Shown here: one piece after another, positions 36,733-48,456 of the stretch | How positions within the stretch are numbered: the stretch's first letter is position 1 | How the letters are laid out: every line of letters begins with the position of its first letter | DNA from: Oscheius sp. JU75 | Taxonomy: Eukaryota > Nematoda > Chromadorea > Rhabditida > Rhabditidae | NCBI GenBank assembly: GCA_037178855.1 | Contig: JASJZC010000003.1 | Span: 868,001-932,000, forward strand | Length of the DNA stretch: 64,000 bases | Reading direction: 5' to 3' | Notes under the pieces: model-generated | What the model saw: the letters and a program-made list of their open reading frames with translations, nothing else | Database searches by the model: none | Told to the model about the DNA's origin: nothing | Made by a program: the position numbers and the translations under genes

Positions 36733-37236
36733 TCAATCAACATTGTTCAAATCAATAAAGACCATTTTGGGTTTCTCTATAGCCGATAGTTGAGCTTTGA
36801 CCGCTTGGGAGGGCGGTTGATTGACTCTCCGTTGGTGATTGCTTACAATTGTAGAAGAGGCTATAGAACGAGCTGGTGGCTGTAAAAGGTGAATAAGTTA
36901 GAGAACACAAACATGTGGTCAGCGGGACCAGTCGCACTCTGGATCGCTGAGTGTTTTCATTTAAAATTTGCAGGAAGCAGCTGTTACGTGGACGTATGAA
37001 ATTTGGACAAGTGGGGTTAGGTGTCCAGTAAGAGCACAAAACGATAGAGAGACAAACAGGTGGAGAGACAAAAGGACAGGCAGACGAAGAGACAGAGGCC
37101 TGAAGAATGTTTACCAACCAACCTTATTCTCGGAGCAACAGTGATTTAGTGCACACCAATAAATGCATATGATATATATTAAAAACCCAAGTAAAGACAG
37201 ACTGAAAAACAATACTCCTTCTACTACTAGGGACAT
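36733..37236 (-). CDS. 86-residue single-pass membrane protein
   Basis: Exons 37236-37123 (38 codons) and 36879-36733 join in phase 0. Exon 1 is almost all hydrophobic helix (VLFFSLSLLGFLIYIICIYW) then CALNHCCSENK. Exon 2 is polar (VSNHQRRVNQPPSQ) and ends KMVFIDLNNVD. The donor is AAG-GTTGGT, not ideal; a better GTAAAC site eight bases on would break the frame. Family unknown. Confidence 0.52.
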
Positions 37237-37562
37237 CCGTGAGAGAGGCGATTGGAGACAAGATGACTAGGAGGAGGCTATATTCACCGGAGAGCAGCTG
37301 TCTGTCTTTCGGCTGATCTGATTGTGAGAATGAGGGACTGCTCCTAGGAATGCACGCGACCAATACTCTTTGCTCGGTATTTTGGGATGACTGTCCACTC
37401 GACTCATACTCTCTGTTCAGAACTTCTGAAAACCTGTCTCTTGACTCATACTCTCTGTTGTCGATAACATACCTGATTCTCATCACAGCAGCTTTTGAAG
37501 GGTAACAGATTCCACCATGAGAAGACACAAAAAGCAGTGAATAGGACGTTTCGTTTTGAATA

Positions 37563-37854
37563 TCAGGATTTTAAAGCAGGTAACTGATCTTTCTTGATTT
37601 CCATGCACACCAAAAGCAGTAGCTCAAGATCAAACGCAGTCCCGAAAGCAGAAAAAGAAAGTTTACTAGATCTTCAGAGAGGAAGAGTGACAGGACAGAG
37701 TTAGTGGACTTAACTACTGATATTCCTAGTAAACGGGATGGGCATATGAACATTCGGATTACGGCTACAATGTAGAGAATAGAAGAAGAGAGGGAGCTCT
37801 TACTATCGCCATAAAGACGAACACGATCAGAAAATGATACCACCAATGTTCCAT
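37563..37854 (-). CDS. 36-residue putative membrane microprotein
   Basis: Exons 37854-37804 (17 codons) and 37622-37563 join in phase 0. MEHWWYHFLIVFVFMAI continues as LLLLVCMEIKKDQLPALKS, making one transmembrane helix across the splice site with a basic end. The acceptor (GATCTTGAG) is poor, so confidence is modest. Confidence 0.4.
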
Positions 37855-39683
37855 TAGATAGAGAATAGAAGATGAGAGGGAATTCTTTGAGATCTTACAC
37901 AACATGTGTAGTCATAGAAAGGTTTCGTGACCAGCTCTTGACCGACGAGTCGGTCGTTTCAGGAAAAGAGCCCCTGTCTCTCTGTTTCTCTGTTTCTGTT
38001 TCTGTCTATTTGTGTCTCTTTATGCATTATCTCTCTGTCTTTCTGTCTCTCTGACCTCTCCAATGGCCACTGACATCACGGGACCACTCGGACCATGCGA
38101 ACTTTAACCTTTAAAGGTCGTATTGACTTTCCTCGGGGGCCAACTGATCTCTAATGGTCATTCACGTGATATTGCAGTATCCTGTACCCTCCCACACATG
38201 CATCACTCTTACTATATCTAACAGTCATCCTTTCCAGACCACGGGATCTGCCTACAGACAAACACCTCTTTCCGACCATCTGTCCCTGAAATTTGCCTCG
38301 CAGCTGGACTTATTTGTCACTCATCGGTCGCGAAACCGTTAACGAAAGAGCTGCGCGCACAGATTCCTACGAGCTGTTGACAATAACAAGTCTGTTTATG
38401 ATGAGAAGAACGGGGCTCCGAAAATGTCGCGGCTATTGACAGTCCTGAGACCAGGGTTTCTCCTCGTAACCATAAGATCTGTTCTGTTTTGCCCGTAGAT
38501 CTGTGTTGTGTTCCAAAAAGAGGAACATAAACGTGTGGCTGGTTGTAAACTCCCCGCCCACCCCTTCGGATCCGAAAGGAGATGCGGACAGTTCCTGGAA
38601 TACTCCCATTCCATTCTCTCTAGTACTGTCTCTCAACAGTTTCAGTCAAACTGTCACTCACTATCTCTTGCTTCTTGTTTGGCTAGTCATGTCAGCTCAG
38701 ACAGTTTATGAACTTTCTTATACCAATCAGTCGTCTTCGACGGCTTTCGTCAAACTTTACTCTAGAGGGAGGAGGAAGTTTCGCCGCTTCACAGTAGCAA
38801 AACTCGTTTCCAGTGTCTTCACTGTGACAAAGGTTTAGAGCGCAGGTAAAGTTGACTTGCCAATAAATATATTGGCAATTGCTTCTGGACTTGCTCGCTC
38901 CTCTTGGACAGACAGACCGCATTGCACTTTAGTCGCAAAGCGACCCGTCGTCTTTTATTTCGACTGTGTATAACAGGCGGCTGCGCCGCTTCTCCAAGAG
39001 GAAAAGTTTCCAAGTTTGCCCCAGAGTTGACATGTCAGCTGACTTGCCAGCTTTTGCTTCATGATCACCAACAGCCGGACAGACATACAGACATTGGGCT
39101 TTAAAAGTATCAAGTTTTTTTTATGTCAGTTTGATACTGTATCTTTGATACGGTTCACGTGTCTCTATCAATATGTCCCCGTCAGATAAGTCTCCGCACT
39201 TAGACAAGAAAATTGAGAGCGTTCCCGTCCGTAGGCTTCGATGACAGGAAAACTGTCTGTTAAGAAGCATGTGTTTATGGAACAGCTATTTTGATACTCG
39301 AGTCCGAAAACAGAAATGAGTCAATAAGGTTCCGCGTTTCACGCACTTGCGACAGCGTGCCATTTCGCACATGACCCATAAGTTTCTATCGAAACTCCTG
39401 CCTTATTAAACCTTGATACTTATCTTACATCTGGAATCTCGAGTTAGACTATGAAGATTAAAGAGAGCGTAAGAGACATCCGAAGTTTGCGCTTAAATTT
39501 GAGTCATTCTAAGGATTCGATAGAGCGACAAGGAGCAATATGCTGGCAAAACTTCAGCAATTAAACAAGGCGAATCTTTGATCAACTTCATCCCTTATAC
39601 CTCCTATAACTATACCCTGAAACCCTCATTGAGTCTTGAGCTTACCCTCTTCTCTATGAGAAGAATCTTTCAGATTCTCTGAA
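37855..39683. other. Gene-poor interval
   Basis: A TCTGTTTC-rich tract lies at 37975-38055. A 49-codon frame at 38690-38839 (starting MSAQTVYELSYTNQ) lacks splice or context support. Nothing else was seen. Confidence 0.4.
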
Positions 39684-40068
39684 ATGGAGAACTATAACTC
39701 ATCTCCCTTCTATATCGGCTTCTTCGCCTTCGTTTTTATCATGATGATTGGAAACTGGCTCTTTGACAGAGCCCGTAAGCGTAACAAGGAGAAGGAAATT
39801 CGTCGTCAGGAGGAATACTATGTAAGGGGATAGGGAAACAGGGACAGGGAGACCGAAAGATACAGAGACATTCAAGTTTCAGCTGGAAGCTGCGAAAACC
39901 AACCACGTCATTCGGTTCGGCGATGAGATCCTGCTCATTCCTCGTACTCCGAAAGTGACAGAAAGACCGAGCTTCTTCTCGTTCTCCATTGCCAACGAGA
40001 CACTGCCTCCTCCGGGAACTTTCTTTGATCGAAAGACGATGGAAGTGCTGGAGCATCCGGCCAAATGA
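39684..40068 (+). CDS. 107-residue single-pass membrane protein
   Basis: Exons 39684-39821 (46 codons) and 39883-40068 join in phase 0. MENYNSSPFYIGFFAFVFIM continues to MIGNWLF, then a strongly basic boundary (RARKRNKEKEIRRQEEYY). The tail is cytoplasm-like, with EILLIPRTPKVTERPSFFSF and the end EVLEHPAK. An acceptor ATCTTTCAG lies 12 bases before the ATG. The N-terminus has an NSS site, consistent with an outside N-terminus. Family unknown. Confidence 0.72.
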
Positions 40069-40457
40069 GAATTTTCTCGTTAGACTGTTCCTGTACTCTC
40101 CCGGTACCCCCTTCATAGAGCTCTGACTCTTTCTTGTCCAGCTTCTTTCTGAATAGCTCTTGTACATCTTGATCATGGTCATATGCCTCTGTCTCTTTTC
40201 TTTGACATATCGTTCTAACCACTTTGCGACTTTGCCTACATAGTAAACTTTTGCTCAGATCTGTTGTATATCCAATGGACGGATCCATGAAAAGAGAAAG
40301 AGAGAGTGACAGTGACGAGACAGATAGACAATGTCAGTTGGACAAGCGTTCAGCGAAGCCCTATAGCTAAAATTTGATCTCGCTCCGCTTTCGAAAGTTA
40401 TTCCAGCTTTAAAATCAGTCATCTGGTTTATAAGCCCCATCCTCTATTCTTCTCCAA

Positions 40458-40605
40458 ATGGATCTGCTCTCAATGACCTGCATCATCGCTTACGGAGCCA
40501 TCGTAAGCTCCATCTGTGGAATCAATCTCATACGCCTGGCTTTGGGAGTAAGTTTTTTGAAGTTCACCCTTTAACCAATAGACTTTTCAGAAAAAGATGC
40601 TCTAG
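40458..40605 (+). CDS. 34-residue membrane microprotein
   Basis: Exons 40458-40547 (30 codons) and 40591-40605 join in phase 0. The chain is one hydrophobic helix (MTCIIAYGAIVSSICGINLI) ending LALG-KKML. The second coding exon is only four codons and a stop. An AATAAA signal lies near 40703. The small size makes this tentative, but it follows the pattern of its neighbours exactly. Confidence 0.5.
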
Positions 40606-41774
40606 AACAGCTCACGAGCTTTTCCAATAGACGGTTCTTCAAATACCTCTCTAGCTCAACGGAGGTCAACACCATCACTTCCGGCAAAACACTTCTTTCT
40701 AATAAAATCCATTGTATACTGTTACTGTTGTCTTTTCTCGGATATCTCGTCCCCTTGGTTTTTCCTCATAACTCATTCTGTGTTATGCACCCAGTGTCCA
40801 ACGGCTGGCTGACCACTAAAATAAAAAAAAATTGAACTGTGCACAGAGGAATACGGTATCTCGATGACTGGGAACAGCTGAGAACCGGACAGAAAGGGAC
40901 CCGAGAAAAATTGAATTTTCGTGTGTTTTCAATAGCAGAACAACGGAAGCTATATCGCAGCTCCGCCAATCCGGGATCTGGTTGAAAAATTCTGAGAGCG
41001 TGCAGTTTTTGCAGACTAGCAGAGGGAATCGCAAACAGGGCCAAGAGTTCAAATAAGTTATAACATTCTGGAAGATAACGGTCATAGAAAACAAAATCTT
41101 ACGATTAAGAAAAGAATAAGAAAATTTTATAATAGGAATGATTAAAACGGGTCCAGTTTTTGTACATTGTAACCCAAATGACGATATACAGAATGATATA
41201 AACGATACCAATAGTTGTTAAAATATAAAATCCAACTGACAGTTTCAGGAAGAACCTTTTTTGTTACTGAACATGCAGGTAGATAGAAATTGCCTATTCA
41301 AATGATCTCATAAGTAGATTACTTTGAAAATTGGATAGACGGCGGTGTCGAAGAAACAGTAATTGAATAACCTAACAAAAAAAGTATATTCCTTCACTTC
41401 CTTCTTCGGATGTTTACAGACTGTTTCAGACTGTTTGCGTCAGCTGATCGCAACTGTCCTTCCTGCTTCCATGGGCCGAATGCGAAAAATAGAATTTGAC
41501 TCATAACAATATGCTCTAATCACACATCCGACAGTAGTTTCTCCCCCGTACCGTCACCGTGTGCCGGCGAAGCAGAGACATTTAATGGTCCGAAGTTGAA
41601 CTCAGTCTTGGCACAAGATATCCTCAACGATCACCAGATTGGTAGTAACCTGCTATGAAATAAAAACTTTGTTTTAGACCAGGTTCTGTACCTTTCCGAT
41701 TAGAGGAACGCAATAGTCTCTTCTTACAACACCCATAAAAGATAATTTTTGACCTAGACGATCCACTTAACTCC
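40606..41774. other. Intergenic, no gene seen
   Basis: AT-rich sequence without a supported exon. Contains the chemoreceptor 5' region. Confidence 0.5.
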
Positions 41775-43800
41775 ATGCCCCCGCCACAATTTAATTTTTA
41801 TCAAGCTATAGAGGTCAATGAGAAACTTTCCTCATTCATTCTTGCTATGATTCAATGCCCTGGCTTCAACACGGATATTGACAATACGTCTTTTTATCTT
41901 CTAATGAACATCGTTGGCATCATTTCGGTTGTTGTTCATCCGTATGTGATGTTTTGCCTGGTTTTTCGCTCCATTCCTCAAATGAAAACCTACAGATGGT
42001 ACCTACTCTGGCACCAAGTGATCAGTTGCATTGGGGACCTTTGGGTAACCTCAATCAAAATACTCCAGACTCGTTTCAGATCAACGTGCTTACCAAACCC
42101 TACATGTTCAATCCATTCCTGATGGGGGTGCTGAAAGGTGTCTTAAAAGACTACATATCTGTTCAGTAATGCTTAGCTGGTGGGATATTTTTCGTCTCCG
42201 CTGCTTGTGTAGCCGTACTACATCTGTTTCTTTATCGCTATTTGGCGGTAAATGGAAAAGATCGATTTCCATTGTGGAGCAAAATACTGATGGCACATAA
42301 TTATGCGATGCTATTCGTAAACTTCACGTTGACAGTAACAGCTAATACTGATAATCTAAAAACGTTGAAGGAGTGGCAGTTGGTGAGTTGAAAAAGCAAT
42401 TAGAACATCTGGCGGACTGTTGATGAAGTCAAAATATCCATCAGGTTGACCCATAATTGTAGGCTTTTCGATTCATAACTTTTGACCCGCTTGAGCTGAA
42501 GAGCTGTTTCAAAAAAGAAAAGAACAGGGAAAATTAGCTCTATTCAGTCATGTATAGAGATCAAAGGTCATAAGTCAAAAATTTTGAGCACCAGTCGAAA
42601 GTTGAAACTAAAGCACAGAAAGAAATTTTTGGAAACTTCCGGTACTTCCACAGCTCTAACAAAGAAAGTTGGAAATCGTTTTCTGTAAAAGTGTAGGCGC
42701 AGTTTTGTAGCCGTTGATAAGCTGTGTTCTCAGAACTTCTTTATCGCTGAGTTGTGAGTGCTCCAAAAAGATGATTTTTGCCAACTTTCTTTGTTAGAGC
42801 TGTGGAAGTACCGGAAGTTTCCAAAAATTTCTTTCTGTGCTTTAGTTTCAACTTTCGACTGGTGCTCAAAATTTTTGACTTATGACCTTTGATCTCTATA
42901 CATGACTGAATAGAGCTAATTTTCCCTGTTCTTTTCTTTTTTGAAACAGCTCTTCAGCTCAAGCGGGTCAAAAGTTATGAATCGAAAAGCCCACAATTAT
43001 GGGTCAACCTGATAGAAGCCGTGACCCACACATCACAAACCTGGCCGAAATGTTCGCGTCGACCATGTTCGGCCAGGCCAGCCTAGTTTGTGGCGAGACG
43101 CTTGGTATATTGCTAAGAGACCCGCCGGGTCCCGCTACGAATTAGGTTGGTCTGGCGGGCTAGGTTTGTGATCCCTAGGTGACCTTTCACAATTTCTGTG
43201 AAGCTACAAACCATGCACTTGTCAAATTTTCTCACTGAAAGATGAATTTCCAGCAATACTCATGCATCAACGAAGCCATTCTTGCTCTCCCAGGCCTTTG
43301 GGCCTACGAGAAATGGGAATGCATTAAGAAGACACTGTCCTGGTGTGTATTCGATTCTATCAGTTTCACAACGCAGATGATGCTACTCAGCGGACTATCC
43401 TTCAAAGCCATCAACATCAAAGTCATGTCTGAGCATTTACGACGGATGCAGAAGAAATTTCTCATCCAACTTATCATACAAACAATGGTACCAATAATGT
43501 GCGTAATTATTCCAGTCTTCTGGGTGCTGGTCTTTGCGGTTGCGGATGTTTATGGAGGCACAGAAAGTAGGGTTCTTGATATTTGTAAAAAATAGAATTT
43601 CAGTTACCAACGAAGTAGGCTGGTCTCTACTTTCGATGTTTGGAGTTAGTGGAGGAATCGTCCTTATCGTCATGAACCCGTCTTATCATGACTGGATTTT
43701 TAAAATGAACCCTTGGAAGAAGCCTAATACTACCAGAGCCGCCAGAATGACACCAATTCTTCCCAGTTCAAGGACTACCACCTTAGTGAATCATTTATAG
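41775..43800 (+). CDS. Nematode seven-transmembrane chemoreceptor (Str/Srh-type)
   Basis: Exons 41775-42044, 42080-42137, 42177-42382, 43254-43566 and 43604-43800 give 347 residues, the normal size for the family. Seven hydrophobic segments can be traced, from NIVGIISVVVHPYVMFCLVF to FGVSGGIVLIVMNPSYHDWI. The third cytoplasmic loop and helix 6 carry the family signature (LRRMQKKFLIQLIIQTMVP). A KPYMFNPFLMG segment marks the second extracellular region. The tail is Ser/Thr-rich. Such receptors sit in cilia of chemosensory neurons and are G-protein coupled; ligand unknown. Intron 42383-43253 carries a 572-bp inverted-repeat insertion and a second MITE-like element. No frame break was seen, so the gene looks intact. 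Srh rather than Str is likely but not certain. Confidence 0.88.
42441..43012. mobile_element. 572-bp element with 232-bp inverted arms
   Basis: Arms 42441-42672 and 42781-43012 are near-exact complements (outer ends TCAGGTTGACCC and GGGTCAACCTGA), with a 108-bp spacer. No coding capacity. It is a foldback or MITE-type insertion in a chemoreceptor intron. Confidence 0.88.
43031..43177. repeat. Small MITE-like element, copy 2
   Basis: Ends ATCACAAACCTGGCC and, on the other strand, ATCACAAACCTAGCCCGCC. It lies just beside the larger palindrome and resembles 6672-6780. Confidence 0.5.
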
Positions 43801-44104
43801 ACTGCGGAATCTTATTCAATTACTTCATCAAATTATTTACGTGTTCGAAACTACTTTTATGATAACTAAAAGGGAAGTCCTCGTAGACGGAAAGACAGTG
43901 TTGAATACAGATGAGCAGATATGATTAGGACATTGATCAAATATTCATTCCACCCACACAAAGTGAAATACAAACATGTGGAACACAGTAATAGGTGCAC
44001 TCTCTCTGCTCGATCTTGGTTTCCTATTCTGAGCAGAAGTTCTAGCACTCGAGACATCCATTATCTCTGAGCGGAAACATGCCATTTTCTACAGAAGCTG
44101 AAAA

Positions 44105-44215
44105 CTACTTAAGAGACTGAAAATCACCGTTATAATCGCGGTTACACGTGGCCTTCAAAATATCATTCTGCTTCGAGATGATGAACGGGGTAAGAACTAG
44201 CAACAGCACAAGCAT
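44105..44215 (-). CDS. 36-residue peptide with signal-like N-terminus, tentative
   Basis: One open frame reads MLVLLLVLTPFIISKQND, then TCNRDYNGDFQSLK-stop. The start resembles a signal peptide or short membrane anchor. No intron is needed and no family is known, so support is only the hydrophobic pattern and the neighbouring micro-genes on the same strand. Confidence 0.3.
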   Translation of the reverse strand: MLVLLLVLTPFIISKQNDILKATCNRDYNGDFQSLK

Positions 44216-44410
44216 TCCTTTGTCAGACTCTAAAAAAATGAAAGTGAGAGAGACTTAAAGAAACAAGTGAACTAAAGGCGGGTTCGAATCCCGAGAGTAG
44301 CGAACTTTTTGTCGATGAAGCATTTTATTCGATTCAATAAGATAGAAACAGCACAACAGGTATTGATCGAGTTGAGGACAGATGGTCTGAGAAGGAAACT
44401 GTGTGTCTCT

Positions 44411-44559
44411 TTACCCAGCATGGTAGCGGTAGTACTGATAGCCGTCTTTGATCTGAAATCTCTCTAAATGCAGTTTTTTGAACAACTTACCAGGTTGTAG
44501 CAGGAGACGATGAAAAAGCCAAGCTTGATAGTTTTGAAGATGATGAACACAGGGTCCAT
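44411..44559 (-). CDS. 36-residue membrane microprotein
   Basis: Exons 44559-44491 (23 codons) and 44452-44411 join in phase 0 across a 38-bp intron. MDPVFIIFKTIKLGFFIVSC is a hydrophobic helix ending YNL; the tail IKDGYQYYRYHAG is Tyr-rich. An AATAAA signal lies downstream on this strand near 44325. Confidence 0.5.
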
Positions 44560-44569
44560 GGAGGGGCTT

Positions 44570-45104
44570 GGAAAAGGATTTCCAAATTCAATCAACGGCG
44601 AGGGTTGACGTTCCTGACTACCGGGCAGAAGGCTTAGAAAAGAAGATTATAAGTAGAAGGAAGGAAATGAGGAAGTGCGAGGGTCAAGAGTGAGAGTATG
44701 AGAAGCCAAGTGAGCCTGGAAGCAAAAGCATACAAAAGCAGATATGGGCGTCGAGTACTGGGAAATCGCTTCAATACTCTTATAAGCTTCAAGAATTGCT
44801 GGTGATTACGCTTCTCCTCGAATTAAAAACATAATGAAAAAGTGATAGAGAGAAAGAGACGTGTAGACACACCTTGCTGATTCCTTCCAGAGCATCCGTA
44901 CCCAGTAATTCGCTTCCATTCTTCGGTAACGAGACGATCTTCTCCTATGGGCGACGATGTCAACCTTTTATGGCAACCTTTGGTCAACCTAATCACTTTG
45001 CAATTCGAGAAATATTGACCCATTTAGAGTTTGACGTTTTATTCATTGGAACACAGAAAAGTACTGGGATTACTGGAAGATGTCGCCGCATCTCTTTCTT
45101 CAGT
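44570..45104. other. Spacer between micro-genes; nothing supported
   Basis: No exon with both splice signals was found on either strand. Confidence 0.4.
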
Positions 45105-45278
45105 TCAGCCAGCGCCAGTTTGCATACAACGGGTGTTTCTCGACCTCTTCGTTCTTATACTAAAGAGAGCCTGTGTTTGGGTAAGAGTAACAGTCGGTAC
45201 CCAAGCCCAGCATTGGCTGACTCCCACGAATATGCCTGTGATGATGGATCCAATCAGGGTGAAGAGGAGAGGGTCCAT
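45105..45278 (-). CDS. 47-residue membrane microprotein
   Basis: Exons 45278-45201 (26 codons) and 45170-45105 join in phase 0 across a 30-bp intron. MDPLLFTLIGSIITGIFVGV ends in SQCWAW; the tail is basic (ALFSIRTKRSRNTRCMQ). It shares the MDP start and layout with the gene at 44411-44559, suggesting a local duplicate. Confidence 0.5.
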   Translation of the reverse strand: MDPLLFTLIGSIITGIFVGVSQCWAWVPTVTLTQTQALFSIRTKRSRNTRCMQTGAG

Positions 45279-45873
45279 CCACGAGACGGGACTGAAAGAA
45301 GGCTTTATCAGAGAACAGACAGAGAGAATGAGGAAGACAGAGACAGGAAGAAGAGAAAAATGGATGGATCTGGAGAAGAGACTAATGAAATCGGCTTATA
45401 TTAAAGCGAGGAAAGCGACGCCACACCGTTTTGAATTTTACGGTGTTTTCAACATAATACAGCTTTTAATTAAGGTAGACCTTTAAGGCGGCCTGTCGAT
45501 TCCTCGCTTTGGGGCAATTATTGCTCATTATTGATTCTGAACCAATAGGTTGTCAATGAGTGTTAGAGTACCTGGAAAGTAGCGAATGAAGGTTGAATTG
45601 AGTACACCACAGTCGTTCTTTGTCTATCTGTTTCCTGTCCTTATCGACTGATCCTCACATCCGCTCCTTCAGCAAGTAATACTATTCAATCGGGTGACCA
45701 TAAGTTTCGTCGACTACGTGGCATACTGTGTAAGGGTGGCAACCTCGACAGTAAGAGTATGAGTCGAGAAACCAATGAACTTTCTGTTTTTCAAATTTGC
45801 AATTTGTTATAGAAAAAAAGAACAATGTTCAAGAAAAGGTTTATTTAGGGCACAATCCAGAAAAGAAAAAAGT
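45279..45873. other. Intergenic, no gene seen
   Basis: Includes the 3' region of the HRD1 gene; an AATAAA on the minus strand lies near 45840. Confidence 0.5.
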
Positions 45874-48052
45874 CTACTCGTCTCTTTGCGGGCGCATCCA
45901 GTCTGGATTGGTCGGTATGGTCACATTGATCTCCTCAGTTCTGCGTCGAAGCTGGTACATGTAGGCGCAGAATTCCATATAGCTCTCGGACTGATCGAGT
46001 GGCCAGTTGCTGATGTCGGTAATAGCATTTCGTCTGGAAAATGATGGTCAATACACAGTCTCCTCTGTCTCTCTGACTCCCTGTCTCTATGTTTCTATTT
46101 TTCTACGTTTCTCAATCTTTCACTCTCTCTGCCTCTGTATCTCTATCTCACTGTCAATCTGTCTCTCAATTCAAACTAACCCGATACGTCTGGCGTTTCC
46201 CATCTCCGTCAGCATGTTGCGATGAGCCTGCTGGGCTAGGCGGAGCACTTGATCCAGTGCTTCAGCACGCATTTGAAGGCTCTGCCGCATCGTGTTCAGC
46301 AGCTCGACCAACTGGCCGGAGCTCATTTCATTGAAATGCGTCTGTTCAGGTTGCAAGACAAGTGGAGTCTGGAAAGCGGCGGCGATAGGAATATGCTGCA
46401 CTTCAAAGCGCAGAGGGGCGTCCTCTCCGTCCAGAGCATGATTGGCCATGCGAGCAAGACGATTTGAGAGGCGGAGCACCTCCTGGGGCATCTGGTTCAG
46501 GGCAGCGAAGAGACCGTCGACGAACCCTTCGTCAGCATCAGGAATCGGCTCGAGGGGAGGAAGAGGAGGAGGAAGAGGACTAGCTGCAAAGGATATAATA
46601 GTTTACTGTTTCTGTCACAGAACTCACTGTGAACATCAGTTCTGCACGTCGGACATCTCGGCTGTCTCTGGAACCAGTCACGCATACATTGCATGTGGAA
46701 GCAATGCCCACAAGCTAGCCTCTTCTGCCTGGTCTCGATCGTCATCTCGTCGCGACAGATGGCACATATATTATCGTCCATGACTGCCAGTTCGTCAGCA
46801 CTGATGTCTAAGATGTTCTTCTCCAGGTCCCAAGTGGCAGCTCGGGCACGACGCCAAGTCATGAACGATTCCGCAAACTCTCTGGTCGAGTGGTAGAGAT
46901 TGCGAAAGAGGAAGAGGGGCGTCGTCTCGTGGACGGTGATGTAGAGGACCAGTGCAAGGTAGATGACACAGTGGACGAACACTGGAAGGATGAGAGTAAG
47001 ACAGGGACAAAGAGACAGAGAGAGTGAGAAAGAGAGAACAAGCAGCTCACAGGTGACTACTTCGGCTCCCTTGAGAAGTTCCTCTTTTCTGTGGTAGGCC
47101 GGATTCTGACGACAGTAGTGGAACATCTTGTACTTAAACAAGGTGTAGAGGACAGCCGTGATGATGATAAGATGTTCGGCTCCCAGGACAAGATGATGGA
47201 TCTCGGTGCCTTCTTCCTCCATCAGACGGTAGTAGGCGGATTCCATGAGACGTGAGCTGGTGTAAATGGAGGTGAGAAGGACGACTAAAACAGGGGGAGA
47301 CTGACAGTGACAGTGACAGAGCTCACCAAGATTCTTGGCATGAGAAAGACGACAGACGTCCTGAGCCACTGCGTAGACATCGACCCGCATATCGGCCAAC
47401 AGGATGAGTCCCTTAGTGATGGTCAGGACGACCAGGTCGCCGAAGATTCCGATGCTGGTCTGTCCGCGGACGAGGGTCAGGAAGAGCAGACTGTCCATGA
47501 TGTGTATCCAGTTCGACTCGTTCATCTCCTCCCTCTCGAAAGCTGTCAGCGGCGCGAAGAAGATGTAGACCAGAAGCTTGTAGAAGAAGTAGCAGAAGGC
47601 GGCACACTCGAATTCGAAAAGCTGGAAAGGGGTGGTAAGTGGCAAAAACATTACTCAATGCGCAGAGACAGGGGGACAGAGACGGCAGACAGTAGTCATT
47701 GAAAAGAGATAGTGAGAAAGTCACAATAGTCATGAAACAGAATCTATAATCAACAGAGGCAGGGGGACAGAGAAAGTAGCCGATAGGCAGGTACAGCAGT
47801 CAAAGCACAGGGACAAGAGGACAAAGACAGACTCACGATTTGAGCCACTTTGGACTTGGAGATAGCAATGACGGCCGGATAGAACTGCTCATGTTCCATC
47901 AGGAAGTGACTGAGGAGAAGCGACCAGCAAAGCAGACTGATGATGACCACATGGACGTAAAGCGGGAACCGATTGCAGATACGGTGCGCCCTCTGCCAGT
48001 ACGGGAGCAGACGGTTGAATAGACGGCGAATTTGCTCTCTGTTCGGATCCAT
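45874..48052 (-). CDS. sel-11: HRD1/synoviolin-type ER membrane E3 ubiquitin ligase
   Basis: Exons 48052-47837, 47621-47327, 47284-47051, 46981-46628, 46583-46181 and 46033-45874 give 481 residues in phase. Multiple membrane helices fill the first half (VHVVIISLLCWSLLLSHFLM; FVHCVIYLALVLYITVHE). A segment EQFYPAVIAISKSKVAQI corresponds to the HRD1 motif with FYPTVVYLTKS. The RING-H2 domain begins DDNICAICRDEM and shows CGHCFHMQCMRDWFQRQPRC then PTCRTD. A Gln/Leu-rich helical region follows and the end is TNPDWMRPQRDE. In this family the protein ubiquitinates misfolded ER proteins for degradation (ERAD) with SEL-1/HRD3. It is shorter than C. elegans SEL-11, mostly in the C-terminal tail. An acceptor sits two bases before the ATG. 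Confidence 0.88.
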
Positions 48053-48456
48053 TCCTGAAAGGGTGAGAGAGTTAGACAGACAGAGACATAGGTACTATGA
48101 ATGTTAATAAAACAAACCCTGGGAAATAATAGAGACAAAGGACAGCATCAGGTAGTCACGGTGGCTATTCCAAAGCCAAAACACCTAAGGTTCTAGAGAG
48201 GGAACTAACCTAGAAGCGACAAGATCCCACTGGCACTGACGACTGTCAACTGTCTTCTGAAAGCCGAAAGTTTTATCTTCTAAAAGCGGAAACTTTTATT
48301 ACTCGAGAAAAAGTTAGAAAGCAAAGTTATAAGGAACTCCGAAGGTTACTGTAGCCTCTAATTAGCGGGATAGATTGAGAGTCACATGAAGTTTATCTGC
48401 TGCCATGAGAGGTTAGTCTGACGCCTTGTCCAGCTACTCAGTAGATTTCAGTAGTC
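48053..48456. other. Divergent intergenic spacer
   Basis: A 404-bp spacer between the minus-strand HRD1 gene and the plus-strand Ig-like gene. It may hold both promoters. No motif was recognised. Confidence 0.5.

Noticed and set aside
38690-38839. 49-codon frame starting MSAQTVYEL
   Set aside because: No acceptor near the ATG, no intron, no hydrophobic or domain pattern, and no polyadenylation signal in a useful place.
44276-44310. GGTTCGAATCCCG, a possible tRNA T-arm
   Set aside because: Only the B box is present, with no A box or acceptor stem upstream at tRNA spacing.
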